The notes: generated from the letters alone by a model not told the origin. DNA of 64,000 bases from Verrucomicrobiota bacterium (GCA_026397965.1 JAPLTU010000035.1:3892-67891); one strand, 5' to 3'; positions 37,502 through 46,703 are shown, numbered from the stretch's first letter. Translations and numbers: made by a program.

Positions 37502-38542
37502 TTAGGCTTCCGAACTGTAGGAGTGGGTTGCCGCGCCCCACGCGCGGGCCGCTTTTTCCGCCAAGGCCGCGCGGGCTCGCGAGACTTCGGCCAAGCGCGC
37601 CTTCAGATTGGCGTTCGCTACGCCGGCCAAATCGTCGAGGTCGCAAAGATAAACTCCCGCCAACGACCGACCAGCGGCAGCAAAATTTCGTGGTACTCCC
37701 AAATCAACCAACAGGAGTGGGCGCCCTTGGCGCCGCTCCGTCAGCTGCCGAATGCTATCAAAATCTAGGAGCGAGCGCTCGACGGTCGCACAGCCGACGA
37801 TGACATCGTGCGCATACGCTTGTTTTAAAGCGTCCGCCAGTGTCATCGCCGAGCCCGCAAATTCTTCAGCCAGCAAGCGGGCGTTCTCGAACGACCGCGA
37901 GGCAACCGCCACCTGCGAAGCCCCGCGGGAAACGAGGGCCTGAGCAACCTGGCGACCGACGTCGCCGGTTCCAAAAATCAAGACGCGCGCATCAGCCAGC
38001 GAACCAAATACGCGCATGGCGAGATCAACCGCTACATTCCCGAGGCTGACTTGGCCTTGTGCGATGCCGGTATGGGTGCGTGCCCAAGCACCTGCTTGAA
38101 AGGCACGCTGGAAGACGCGGTTAAGAATCGGTCCCGTCATGCCGCGCGCCAAGGCGTCCGCATAGGCATCCTTCGTTTGACCAGCGATTTCAACTTCTCC
38201 GACCATTTGAGAATCAAGACCGGAAACGACCCCGAAAAGATGTTCGACGGCCAGCAACCCAGGCACCGCCCGTAGGTGTTGATCGAGAGCTTCGGCTGGG
38301 GCTCCCGTCGCTTTCATTAACGCCGTGCGCAAATGCAAGGCCGCCGCTTCATCACCAACTGCGTAGGCTTCCAGTCGATTACAGGTGGCAAGCAATACCG
38401 CTTCCGCGAGGCCGGCCTCGCGAGCCGCCGCATAAAAAATGTCTACCCCTCCGGGCGGCACCGTGAAGGCCGCGCGTTCATCTAGACCAGCGGTACGATG
38501 GGTCGCACTGAGTGCGACCAGATTCTTAGGTCGTTCACTCAT
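37502..38542 (-). CDS. hemA: Glutamyl-tRNA reductase
   Basis: First step of C5-pathway haem synthesis: glutamyl-tRNA to glutamate-1-semialdehyde. 346 residues, with the N-terminal catalytic Cys in LLATCNRLE, NADPH-binding GTGDVGRQVAQAL, and VDLGVPRNFAA. Shorter than the 420-residue enzymes because the C-terminal dimerisation helix is reduced. ATG at 38542 overlaps the end of the hemX-like gene by eight bases, the usual hemX-hemA pairing. It lies five bases before the regulator gene on the same strand. Confidence 0.92.
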   Translation of the reverse strand: MSERPKNLVALSATHRTAGLDERAAFTVPPGGVDIFYAAAREAGLAEAVLLATCNRLEAYAVGDEAAALHLRTALMKATGAPAEALDQHLRAVPGLLAVEHLFGVVSGLDSQMVGEVEIAGQTKDAYADALARGMTGPILNRVFQRAFQAGAWARTHTGIAQGQVSLGNVAVDLAMRVFGSLADARVLIFGTGDVGRQVAQALVSRGASQVAVASRSFENARLLAEEFAGSAMTLADALKQAYAHDVIVGCATVERSLLDFDSIRQLTERRQGRPLLLVDLGVPRNFAAAGRSLAGVYLCDLDDLAGVANANLKARLAEVSRARAALAEKAARAWGAATHSYSSEA

Positions 38543-39389
38543 GAGAATGAGGAAAAGATAAGTAAAGCGCGACGAGTGCCGGAACAAAGGCCCAAAGCGA
38601 AGCACGCGCAAAGGCTGCACCTGCGAGGCGATGCCGACGACGCTGAATAATCACATAAAGTCCGGCCACCCACGTAAGCAGCGAGGCGGATAGTTTTGGA
38701 AGAGCGACGAGCAGATCGCGTTGCGCCCAATCGGTAGCTCCAATCACCAGCGACAAGCCCAACAGCCAGACGGCTGCTCCAAGTAATTGGCTGCCTACTC
38801 TATCTAATGGGACGAGCGAGGGGAGTAGTGCGTAGATGCCACCAAACCGACGTTTCGCGAGCGCTCGGTCCTGTAAAAGGTAAGCGGCCGAATTAAGTGC
38901 CTGGGCGGCCAACACACAGTAAGCGAGGACGGCCGCGCCGACATGCATCACCAACATCGGCTTGTTCGCATTCGTCGTAGGGTGGGGGACAACCCCAAGC
39001 CCGACAGCGATGAGCAAACAAACGGCGGTCGCACTACCGATCGCCCAGCTTGGCAAACGATGGTTAAATGTTAGGTCCAGAAAGCCGGCGAGTCCCGCAA
39101 GTCCCCAGGCAATCGACAGGAGTACCTCGGCTGACGTGGTAATCGGCAGGGCGCGCGTCCTTAAACATTGGTAGGCCAGCATAGCCGTAATCAAAACCCA
39201 GCCCGCCCGAAGGAGCCAAAGGGCAGCCGTCTGAAGCTTGCCTGAATTATCTCTGGGCGCATACCAATCTAAGACCGCCGCCGTCAAAAATACCAACGCT
39301 GCCCCAACCCAGCAATCCCGGGTCAAAGGCAGGGCGGCAATATCTGCGACAAACTGGGCCATGCTTGGAAATTGATGGGGGTGTGACAT
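38535..39389 (-). CDS. HemX/CcsA-like membrane protein
   Basis: A polytopic membrane protein of 284 residues with about eight helices in the cytochrome c assembly (CcsA/HemX) family. The tryptophan-rich WWD haem-handling motif of true CcsA is not visible; the matching region reads TDWAQRDLLVALPKLSA. Together with the overlapping hemA this favours HemX, which in other bacteria influences glutamyl-tRNA reductase levels. ATG at 39389, divergent from the DUF5069 gene with 76 bases between. Confidence 0.75.
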   Translation of the reverse strand: MSHPHQFPSMAQFVADIAALPLTRDCWVGAALVFLTAAVLDWYAPRDNSGKLQTAALWLLRAGWVLITAMLAYQCLRTRALPITTSAEVLLSIAWGLAGLAGFLDLTFNHRLPSWAIGSATAVCLLIAVGLGVVPHPTTNANKPMLVMHVGAAVLAYCVLAAQALNSAAYLLQDRALAKRRFGGIYALLPSLVPLDRVGSQLLGAAVWLLGLSLVIGATDWAQRDLLVALPKLSASLLTWVAGLYVIIQRRRHRLAGAAFARASLWAFVPALVALYLSFPHSHE

Positions 39390-39465
39390 TTTGGCAAACC
39401 TCCATTCTTACCTCAGTTCTTGCACGTTTAAACAGGGGGGGTACGTTGGCCTTCTCCCTTATTTT

Positions 39466-39921
39466 ATGCATCACAATCTCTACGACCTTACGCAGCATCC
39501 TCCCCGCAGCCCCCGCGTCCGCCTCGGGGGCCTTGTCATCCTCCCCCGGATGATCGATAAAGCCCGCGCCACCCTGATTGGTAAAAATGGCGATTACAAC
39601 TACGCCTGCTCACTGGATCGTAACGTCCTCGACTTTTTAGGTATTGAGGCAGATGCACTTAAGTTGCAGATTGAGAATGGCTTAGGAGACGGAGAAATCT
39701 TGGCATGGCTAATGGCTAACGCCAAGAAGCCCCGCTTGGGCCAAGAAATCGCAGCCTTCAGCGCTTTTCACGAACAAAGAGCCCCAAGCGCACCGGCTGG
39801 GCGGGCTAAACTGACCGAATATCAGTCCGCCACCCCAGCGGGGGCTAAGCGCGAAGACATCGTCACGTGGTTCGACGTGCTCGACCTCGACGACCACCAA
39901 AGTTTTGGCGGTAAAGTCTAA
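39466..39921 (+). CDS. DUF5069 domain protein
   Basis: A 151-residue protein matching the DUF5069 pattern: DLTQHPPRSPRVRLGGLVILPRMIDKARATLIG at the N-terminus, then YACSLDRNVLDFLGIEADAL and DGEILAWLMANA. Function unknown; the family is common in Verrucomicrobiota and Planctomycetes. ATG at 39466 fits the family start MHHNLYDLT; the longer reading from 39391 overlaps the divergent gap. First of four plus-strand genes to pssA. Confidence 0.85.
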   Translation: MHHNLYDLTQHPPRSPRVRLGGLVILPRMIDKARATLIGKNGDYNYACSLDRNVLDFLGIEADALKLQIENGLGDGEILAWLMANAKKPRLGQEIAAFSAFHEQRAPSAPAGRAKLTEYQSATPAGAKREDIVTWFDVLDLDDHQSFGGKV

Positions 39922-39942
39922 GCTCCAACTGAGGCTTAAGCC

Positions 39943-40407
39943 ATGGCTCCCCCCAATTGGCCACGCCGTATACTCTTGGTGTGCATGGGTAATATTTGTC
40001 GTTCGCCGACCGCCGAAGGGGTCCTCCGCCAGCACGCCAAACTAAACGGAGCCGAAATCGAATTTGATTCCGCCGGGACGGAAAATTATCACCTCGGCTG
40101 TCCGCCCGATCCGCGCTCTATTCACCATGCGAAATTACGCGGTTACGATCTTTCCCCGCTTCGAGCCCGTCAGGTTGAATTCTCTGATTTTGCACACTAC
40201 GACATCATCCTGGCAGCCGATGAGATAAACTTACACGCACTGCGGCCCCAATGCCCCGCCGAGCATCAACATAAACTCGTTCTTTTCCTGGGGACCGAAG
40301 CCCTTCCCGATCCTTATTACGGCGAAGCTAAAGACTTCGAAAAAGTCCTCGATTTAGTCGAAAAACGTGCGAAATACCTACTAACCAGTTGGCAGCGTCA
40401 TAACTGA
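39943..40407 (+). CDS. Low-molecular-weight protein tyrosine phosphatase
   Basis: 154 residues with the P-loop CMGNICRSP (Cys 14, Arg 20) close to the N-terminus and the general acid Asp in LPDPYYG. This is the complete active site of the LMW-PTP family. Bacterial members act on tyrosine kinases of exopolysaccharide synthesis or on arginine phosphates. No kinase gene is nearby, so its partner is unknown. Starts with ATG at 39943, 21 bases after the DUF5069 gene. Confidence 0.92.
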   Translation: MAPPNWPRRILLVCMGNICRSPTAEGVLRQHAKLNGAEIEFDSAGTENYHLGCPPDPRSIHHAKLRGYDLSPLRARQVEFSDFAHYDIILAADEINLHALRPQCPAEHQHKLVLFLGTEALPDPYYGEAKDFEKVLDLVEKRAKYLLTSWQRHN

Positions 40408-40450
40408 ATGGTTGCCGAAGTTCGCCGCCCTCCGTTTCCTTCACCCAGCG

Positions 40451-40804
40451 ATGTACCAAGTTAATTTTAGCGATCAAGCTATGCACGTCTTAGGTAAACT
40501 ACCGACGTTGGAGCAGATGGAAGTCGTGGAGGCATTTTCTTCGCTCACCCCAGAAGACATGCTTCAAGGTCGCTCAGACTTGGGGACCGTCCGGCGCGGC
40601 GGACATACCTATCACCGCTTACGCGTCGGCGAATTCCGTATTTATTTTGAGGCCGCCGAAGGCTCGCTCATGGCTAATTATGTCTTACATCGGCATACCT
40701 TTAAAGACTTCGCTTTTCGCTCTCACCTTCCCTTCCCCGAAGACGAAGCCCGCCTCGAACAAGAAGGCGGCTTCTGGAAATACCTCGACGAACCCAAATC
40801 CTAA
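40451..40804 (+). CDS. RelE/ParE-superfamily-like protein, orphan
   Basis: A 117-residue product with the small alpha/beta layout of RelE-like toxins: YQVNFSDQAMHVLGKLP at the start, GTVRRGGHTYHRLRVGEFRIYFE in the middle and YVLHRHTFKDFAFR. No antitoxin-like gene flanks it. It lies between the phosphatase and pssA, close spaced in both directions, which looks like a housekeeping operon rather than a mobile module. ATG at 40451 chosen; an in-frame alternative codon at 40412 would give 13 more residues. Function uncertain. Confidence 0.6.
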   Translation: MYQVNFSDQAMHVLGKLPTLEQMEVVEAFSSLTPEDMLQGRSDLGTVRRGGHTYHRLRVGEFRIYFEAAEGSLMANYVLHRHTFKDFAFRSHLPFPEDEARLEQEGGFWKYLDEPKS

Positions 40805-40806
40805 GC

Positions 40807-41700
40807 GTGTCCCAAAAACCTTTGAAACCTGCGTATTCTTCTCCTGAAGAAGCCGCCCATATCTACCTCCTGCCGAATCTTTTTACGGCGGGCAATATGC
40901 TTTGTGGTTTCTTGGCCATCAAGAATTGCATCGAAGCCCGCTTCACCGCGCTGCCGGCGGCCGACCGCGCCGACCATTATATCTGGGCCGTCTGGTTCAT
41001 CCTTTTCGCCTGCGTTTGCGACCTTTTCGACGGCTTAATCGCCCGCGCGACGAACCGTGAATCGCTCTTCGGGGCCGAATTTGATTCCATCGCCGATACG
41101 GTTTCGTTCGGGGTCGCCCCTGCGCTCATGGCCTGCTTCCTGATTATCAAACCCGGGGAAAATGATAATGTCCAATTAGCGACCTGGCTGCTGGCCTTTG
41201 TCTATCTGCTCTGTGTCGGGGTGCGTCTGGCGCGCTTTAACGTGCTGACTAATCCGCTGGTACCCGGGAATGAGAAACGCGCCGCCGGGGGCGATTTTGT
41301 GGGGCTACCTTCGCCGGCCGCCGCCGGCGTGATGGCCTCTCTGGTCTTAGTCCTCTCGCGCGTCTTGCGGAACGGCGAAATTAAAGACTCTTTAGACCCC
41401 ACCCTCCTCGCGTGGTCTTGGACTCTCTTGCCACTCATGTTGGTCATTTCTTACCTCATGATCAGCAATGTCCGCTTCCCGAGCTTTAAGAAACTGGATT
41501 GGAATTCCCGGGCGCGAACGAGAGGTTTTATTCTTATTATTATCTGTGCGGCCGTATTATTCCGGTATCCCGAGTTCTCCTTTCCCACCCTATTCCTAGG
41601 CTACATTCTCTGGGGGATTATTCGTCATTTTTTCTTGCTTAAAAAGAGTGAAATTGACCCCGCCCCCGAAGATGATGATGAAGATGTGTCCAGGTTGTGA
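40807..41700 (+). CDS. pssA: CDP-diacylglycerol-serine O-phosphatidyltransferase
   Basis: A 297-residue inner-membrane enzyme making phosphatidylserine. The CDP-alcohol phosphotransferase signature is complete: DLFDGLIAR, then G and two Asp in LFGAEFDSIAD. About seven helices follow and the C-terminus ends in an acidic tail (PAPEDDDEDVS). GTG start at 40807, two bases after the RelE-like gene. PlsC, encoded at 43086, belongs to the same phospholipid pathway. Confidence 0.92.
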   Translation: MSQKPLKPAYSSPEEAAHIYLLPNLFTAGNMLCGFLAIKNCIEARFTALPAADRADHYIWAVWFILFACVCDLFDGLIARATNRESLFGAEFDSIADTVSFGVAPALMACFLIIKPGENDNVQLATWLLAFVYLLCVGVRLARFNVLTNPLVPGNEKRAAGGDFVGLPSPAAAGVMASLVLVLSRVLRNGEIKDSLDPTLLAWSWTLLPLMLVISYLMISNVRFPSFKKLDWNSRARTRGFILIIICAAVLFRYPEFSFPTLFLGYILWGIIRHFFLLKKSEIDPAPEDDDEDVSRL

Positions 41701-41809
41701 ATAGCCCGTGAGAAGTTCGTGCTCAGGCTCGAGTGTTAACAAGCCAAGGGTTGTTCGCATCATCGGCACAGGCCAGTATTTTTCCCATATCTGCCATAAA
41801 CCAAGGGGT

Positions 41810-41882
41810 TGTGAAACTATCCACAGAATTCCGAAGCCTACTGATACTACTGGTATTTATATATGAATAGATAATTAGATTC
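41810..41882. other. DnaA-box-like pair and AT-rich tract upstream of dnaN
   Basis: In the 261-base gap before dnaN, CTATCCACA (41817-41825) differs from the consensus TTATCCACA by one base. TGTGAAACT overlaps it in the opposite orientation, so TGTG...CACA face each other. A tract at 41848-41882 is nearly all A/T (GGTATTTATATATGAATAG and beyond). This could be a DnaA-responsive dnaN promoter or part of an origin, but a single good box is weak evidence. The rest of the gap shows nothing recognisable. Confidence 0.35.
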
Positions 41883-41961
41883 AGCCTTCCAGGAAACAGA
41901 TTAGGAATGAGCTCATTGCGTAGTTGCCTCACCCCCCTCTGTGCCTCAATTCTTCCGCACC

Positions 41962-43089
41962 ATGAAGTTCAAGGTCAATCGAAACCATTTTTTTAACGGG
42001 CTCTCCAGCGTCACCAATGTGGTGGGTAATCGCGCGACTATGCCGATTCTTCAAAATGTCCTTATCGAAGCGGAAGGCGACACTATCACTCTGACAACCA
42101 CCAATCTTGATCTCGGTATTTGTTGCCGCATTAAAGCTTCCGTCTCCACGCCAGGCCGAATCACCCTCCCGGTTAAAAAACTCGTCCCCATTGTACGTGC
42201 CCTTTCCAGTGCCGATACCATCGTGGAGCTAACCGGAAAAGAACGCGTCAAAATAACTTCTGGGAGTTCCGTTTTCCAAATCGCAGGATTACCCGCAGAC
42301 CAATTTCCCCCGATTTCAAACTTCACGGGACAACCGACGATTTCCATCAACCAAGATGATCTCGGCGATATGCTACGCAAAGTAAGCTACGCTCAATCGT
42401 CCGACGAGAATCGTTATATTTTAAATGGGGTCTTCTTTGAATTTGCCGAAGGAAAGTTAACCGTCGTCGCCACCGACGGACGTCGCTTAGCGAAATGTGT
42501 CCGTAAGTTAGACGGCGCCGATAAACCCTTAGCGTTAATCTTGCCTGCCCGCACCATCATCGAGTTAATGCGGTTATTGAAAGCGGGTGGCATGGCCCAT
42601 ATTTCGAATAACGAGCGCCAAGTAGGGTTCACCATTGATATCCCGAAGAACGAAGAAGGACTCGTCGATCGCATTCAATTGGTCTCCAAAGTCGTCGAAG
42701 GAAATTACCCGAACTACCGACAAGTCATCCCGAAGGAAGCCGGTTCAAAAGTCCGGCTCGAGCGCGAAAAAATCCTCGAGAGCGTCAACCGTGCCTCCCT
42801 GATGACGGATGATCGCAACAACACAATTCGCATGACGGTTTCAAAGAAAACGCAAAACCTGGAAATTTCCGCGAAGTCAGAAAGCGGCGAAGCCCACGAG
42901 CCCATCGCCATAAAATACGATGGCCCAGAAGTGAACATCGCCTTCAACCCGCAGTATATTATCGATCCCCTCAAGGCTCTAACAGAGGACGAAATTGATT
43001 TCGAATTTAAGGACGAGATGTCCCCCGGGGTGATTCGTGGACTGAAGGATGACTTCCTCTGCGTGGTCATGCCGCAACGGATTTCCTAA
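41962..43089 (+). CDS. dnaN: DNA polymerase III beta clamp
   Basis: The sliding clamp, 375 residues, with three clamp domains. The N-terminus MKFKVNRNHFFNGLSSVTNVV, the central YILNGVFFEFAEGKLTVVATDGRRLA and the C-terminal VVMPQRI are standard. ATG at 41962 chosen over an upstream GTG at 41941. dnaA is not adjacent. Its stop overlaps the convergent plsC stop. Its presence with the parS pair supports an origin-proximal position. Confidence 0.95.
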   Translation: MKFKVNRNHFFNGLSSVTNVVGNRATMPILQNVLIEAEGDTITLTTTNLDLGICCRIKASVSTPGRITLPVKKLVPIVRALSSADTIVELTGKERVKITSGSSVFQIAGLPADQFPPISNFTGQPTISINQDDLGDMLRKVSYAQSSDENRYILNGVFFEFAEGKLTVVATDGRRLAKCVRKLDGADKPLALILPARTIIELMRLLKAGGMAHISNNERQVGFTIDIPKNEEGLVDRIQLVSKVVEGNYPNYRQVIPKEAGSKVRLEREKILESVNRASLMTDDRNNTIRMTVSKKTQNLEISAKSESGEAHEPIAIKYDGPEVNIAFNPQYIIDPLKALTEDEIDFEFKDEMSPGVIRGLKDDFLCVVMPQRIS

Positions 43090-43730
43090 AGACCAGGATC
43101 GCGGTGGTCAGGGAGTGCCTTAATCGCTTCTAAGATTCTCCGAGACGCTTCCAAGAAGCGCTCGGGGTGGTCTTTGCCCGGATCATAGGTCGATGCCTTC
43201 AAAGCGGATCCAAAGCGCACTCGGATGCGAGCCGAGCCCACCGGAAAGCGCGAACCTTTCGCTAGGACGTCGCGCGCCCCTCGGATATGAATTGGGACGA
43301 CCGGAGCTCCGGATTTACACGCCAAAAGGCCGGCTCCGGCTTTGGCAGCGGTAAAGACGCCATCGCTGCTGCGGGTACCTTCCGGGAAGATGAGCAGGCC
43401 GCGCTCATCGGCCAAGGCCGTCAAGGCTGCCCGAATCGCACCAAGGTCAGCGGCACCGCGATCAATCGGGATTGAATGGCAGGCGCGAATCACGAAACCA
43501 AAAAGCGGATTATCAAAAAGCGTGCGGCGAGCCACGAAGGAGATTTCGCGTGGCAGGCACGAACCGAGCAAAGGTGGATCAATCATGCTTTGGTGGTTGG
43601 AGGCGAACAGGCAAGACCCCTGGGGAATATTCTCCCAGCCCTCTACTTCTAAAGTGGAAAATACTTCAATTAAAGCCCGCGCCCCATGGTAGACGGCTTT
43701 ATAGAGAATGTTTTTTGATTCGAGTATCAT
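43086..43730 (-). CDS. plsC: 1-acyl-sn-glycerol-3-phosphate acyltransferase
   Basis: A 214-residue membrane-associated acyltransferase making phosphatidic acid. Motif I NHQSMIDPPLL (NHxxxxD catalytic dyad) and motif III FPEGTRS are intact, with GAPVVPIHIRGA as motif IV. The ATG overlaps the stop of the aroA-cmk gene (ATGA), so it is the third gene of tyrA-aroA/cmk-plsC. Cmk supplies CDP for CDP-diacylglycerol, which may explain the grouping. Confidence 0.92.
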   Translation of the reverse strand: MILESKNILYKAVYHGARALIEVFSTLEVEGWENIPQGSCLFASNHQSMIDPPLLGSCLPREISFVARRTLFDNPLFGFVIRACHSIPIDRGAADLGAIRAALTALADERGLLIFPEGTRSSDGVFTAAKAGAGLLACKSGAPVVPIHIRGARDVLAKGSRFPVGSARIRVRFGSALKASTYDPGKDHPERFLEASRRILEAIKALPDHRDPGL

Positions 43731-45763
43731 CGCGGTAACGCCGCCACCCGCACCAGCGAGATGATTAGCTCGACGACCTCCGGGAGCGAGAGGTGGGTGT
43801 TATTAATCCGCGTCGCTCCATTCGGACAAACCAACGGCGCGGTCTTCCGGGTTGAGTCGAGGAGATCGCGTTGTGCCACGGCGTCGGCTTGGCCTTCGGC
43901 GGCGCGCCGTAAGCTACGCGCATCGGCATCGGCTTCCAGGAAGATCCGAACTTCCGCATCGGGTAAGACAACCGAACCGATATCACGGCCCTCCATCACG
44001 ATGCCGGCAAAGCCTTGGTCCTGCGCCAGCTTTACCTGGCTACGTTGGTATTCCAAAAGGAATTGGCGGACGACCGGCAGCGCCGCGACTTTAGAAACCG
44101 CTGCATTAATTTCAGGAGTTCGTAAAGCAGTGTCTTCAGGTAGTCGACCAGCGAGTGTTAGGCGCGAAGATTGGGCGCCTTGGTGTGGGATGATTTGGGA
44201 GCCAATCTTGAGGCCGCGTAAGGCGTTACTTATCGAGGCCACGTCCGTCAGGTCTGCGCCAGCATCGACCAGCGCCCGCGTGAGGCTTCGGTAATGTGCA
44301 CCGGTATCAACATGCAAGAGGCCTACGGCGTGCGCCAGTACGCGACTGGTGCTCGACTTACCCGAGGCAGCACCTCCATCGACGGAGATACGCACAAAAT
44401 TCGTGCGCAAGGCTTCGAGGGCGGTGAAGAAATTTGGAAAGGTCTTTCCTGTGCAGGACGGGTCGGCAATCGCGATCCAAGGGCGTCCATCTCCAAAAAG
44501 ATCGAACGAGCCCAAAACACCGAAGCTCATGGCCATGCGATGATCTTCGTAGGTATGAATTAAAATTGGGCCGGTGGCGGCGGTCCGGCGCAAAGCGGCG
44601 CGGTCAGGATAAATCGTCAGCGCCGCCAGCTCTGGATTCGCCTTAAGTTCAGCCGCTGATGGTACGACGCGTATACCAAGGCGTTCCAATTCGGTAGCCA
44701 TGGCCAGAACACGGTCGGTTTCCTGTTTGCGGGTGTGGGCGATGCCGCGGATTTTTATCGGTTGGGTCGCTAGGGTCGCCAGCACCGCCAGCGTCAGAAA
44801 AGTATCCGAGAAAGCATTGAAATCAAAATCTCCCCCTTGGATGCCCGCCCAGCTCTGGGTTACTAATGTCCCTTGAGCGGGCCGTAAGACGGCCCCGCAG
44901 GCCGCCGCGACCTTGGCGAAGGCCGTATCTCCCTGAAGTCCGCCCTCCGCATAGCCATGGAGGCGAACGCAGGCGCGAAGTCCCGTCACGGCCGGGAGGG
45001 CGATGAAGTAACTTGCCGCCGTGGCATCAGGTTCGATGGCATAACTCGGCTGTGGGGCCTGGTATGGGCCGCTATGATCGCATACCCATCGCCCGGTGGC
45101 GTCGCGCCGGAGGGGACGGCCAAATTGCGCACACATCCGGGCGGTCATTTCGACGAAGGGTTCCGAAACGGTTTCACCGATCATCTTGACGGAAGCTCCC
45201 GGACATAGCGGGAAGACCATCAAGAGGGCGGAGAGCAATTGAGAAGAGGCGGCCGCATCAACCTCGAGCACACCTAATTTCCCGCTGGTATGAAGCGTGA
45301 AAGGGAAGCCCGTGGCCGGAGTTCCGTCAGCTTGCAGCGCGCGGCAACCCGCTTGGCATAAGGCGGTGAGCAACCCGGCCATGGGGCGTGAGCGCATGAC
45401 CTCGTCGCCATCGAGGAAGTATTTCCCGCCAGGAGCCAGGGCGAGAAAGGCGGTCAAAAAGCGAGCGGCAGTTCCGGCATTACCGACATGTAAAGTAGCG
45501 GATAATTTTGGAATACGACCCCCGAGGCCGTGCACGCGGATCACGAGTGCAGCCTCGTCAACGGCGATTTCGAAACCAATTTCGCGAAGCGCCGCGATCA
45601 AGATTTTGGTATCTCGGCTGAAGAGCGCCCCAGTCAGGACGGTTTCACCTTCGGCCAAGGCGGCCAAGATGAGGGCGCGGTTAGTGATACTTTTCGACCC
45701 CGGGACTTGCGCGACGCCGCGCGCAGGGGTTTGAAAAGGCAGGATGATTAAAGGATCATTCAT
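43727..45763 (-). CDS. aroA-cmk: Fused EPSP synthase and cytidylate kinase
   Basis: 678 residues in one frame. Residues 1 to about 445 are 5-enolpyruvylshikimate-3-phosphate synthase (VPGSKSITNRALILAAL; GNAGTAARFLTAFL; DGDEVMRSRPM; later TYEDHRMAMSF). From about 455 on comes CMP kinase, with the P-loop DGGAASGKSSTSR, DTGAHYRSLTRAL and VMEGRDIGSVVLPDA. The first makes the chorismate precursor; the second phosphorylates CMP. The two activities are not in one pathway; similar fusions are known in other phyla. tyrA overlaps upstream, plsC downstream. Confidence 0.93.
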   Translation of the reverse strand: MNDPLIILPFQTPARGVAQVPGSKSITNRALILAALAEGETVLTGALFSRDTKILIAALREIGFEIAVDEAALVIRVHGLGGRIPKLSATLHVGNAGTAARFLTAFLALAPGGKYFLDGDEVMRSRPMAGLLTALCQAGCRALQADGTPATGFPFTLHTSGKLGVLEVDAAASSQLLSALLMVFPLCPGASVKMIGETVSEPFVEMTARMCAQFGRPLRRDATGRWVCDHSGPYQAPQPSYAIEPDATAASYFIALPAVTGLRACVRLHGYAEGGLQGDTAFAKVAAACGAVLRPAQGTLVTQSWAGIQGGDFDFNAFSDTFLTLAVLATLATQPIKIRGIAHTRKQETDRVLAMATELERLGIRVVPSAAELKANPELAALTIYPDRAALRRTAATGPILIHTYEDHRMAMSFGVLGSFDLFGDGRPWIAIADPSCTGKTFPNFFTALEALRTNFVRISVDGGAASGKSSTSRVLAHAVGLLHVDTGAHYRSLTRALVDAGADLTDVASISNALRGLKIGSQIIPHQGAQSSRLTLAGRLPEDTALRTPEINAAVSKVAALPVVRQFLLEYQRSQVKLAQDQGFAGIVMEGRDIGSVVLPDAEVRIFLEADADARSLRRAAEGQADAVAQRDLLDSTRKTAPLVCPNGATRINNTHLSLPEVVELIISLVRVAALPR

Positions 45764-46614
45764 CGCGAACGATCAAGCGCCTGACGGGCGATGCGGGCCT
45801 CAGCTAAGAGTTTATGAAGGGCCCCCGCGTCGCCGCCTTCGATTGCCTGGCGTAATTCAGCGGTTCGCTCCTCGGCGATGCGTAGTCCCGTCGCGACATG
45901 ACGGGCATTAGCTAAGAGAATTCCCACCCAAAGGTTTTCTTCGCCGGCGGCAATCCGGGTCGCATCCCGTAACCCTTGCCCCGCCGCAATTGGGTCAAAG
46001 GCCGGCAAACTGGCGACCGCGAGCATGAGGGCTGCCGCTGAAGCATGCGGAATATGGCTAATGGCTGCGACAATCTCATCGTGTTTGGCCGCATCCATTT
46101 CGGTGGTGTTGGAACCGAGATCCCGCCAAAACGCATGGATTCGTTCCACGGCCACGCGCGGTTCTTGGCCGGTAGGGGTGATAAAGCAGGGCCGCCCTTC
46201 AAAGAGAGTGGCCGCCGCATGGGCCGCTCCGGCTTTCTCTGACCCAGCCATCGGGTGAGCACCCACAAAGATATTCGCTGGGGGTAAGTGGCGGGCGGCC
46301 AACTGGATGGCCAATTTAATGCTCCCCGCATCCGTCACCAAAGCATCTGGACCCAGACCAGCGGCGATAGCCCGGAAGGTTTCTTCCGCCTTATCGACCG
46401 GGGTGGTGACCACGACCAAGTCAGCGCCGCGGACGCAATCCGCCGCCGAGTCAAAAACTTCTGCCACCCCAAACTTCTTTAACTCCTCCCGAGAGGTGAC
46501 CGATCTTGACCAACAGGCCAAAGACCCGGCTAGCTTCCGGCGGGAGGCCGCCAAGAGGATGGAGCCGCCGATGAGACCGGCGCCGACGACGGCTATTCGC
46601 TTAAATTGTGCCAT
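45760..46614 (-). CDS. tyrA: Prephenate/arogenate dehydrogenase
   Basis: A 284-residue NAD(P)-dependent dehydrogenase of tyrosine synthesis. It has Rossmann VVGAGLIGGSILLA, VVVTTPVD, the active-site His in VGAHPMAGSEKAG and the second His in AAISHIPHASAAAL. No chorismate mutase or ACT domain is attached. First gene of a three-gene operon with aroA-cmk and plsC, linked by ATGA overlaps. Divergent from the SUMF1-like gene across an 89-base gap that holds a candidate promoter. Confidence 0.93.
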   Translation of the reverse strand: MAQFKRIAVVGAGLIGGSILLAASRRKLAGSLACWSRSVTSREELKKFGVAEVFDSAADCVRGADLVVVTTPVDKAEETFRAIAAGLGPDALVTDAGSIKLAIQLAARHLPPANIFVGAHPMAGSEKAGAAHAAATLFEGRPCFITPTGQEPRVAVERIHAFWRDLGSNTTEMDAAKHDEIVAAISHIPHASAAALMLAVASLPAFDPIAAGQGLRDATRIAAGEENLWVGILLANARHVATGLRIAEERTAELRQAIEGGDAGALHKLLAEARIARQALDRSR

Positions 46615-46637
46615 TTTCCGAGGTTGATGGTATATCT

Positions 46638-46665
46638 TTGATGTTCCAGCCTATGAAACTATTAA
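46638..46665 (+). promoter_or_regulatory. Candidate sigma-70-type promoter for the SUMF1-like gene
   Basis: TTGATG (46638-46643), a 16-base spacer and TATTAA (46660-46665) lie in the tyrA/SUMF1-like divergent gap, with the ATG 38 bases further on. Both hexamers are partial matches, so this is only a candidate. Confidence 0.4.
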
Positions 46666-46703
46666 AGCAAACAAACTGCCAGCGATAAAGCAGGCAGGCA
46701 CCC

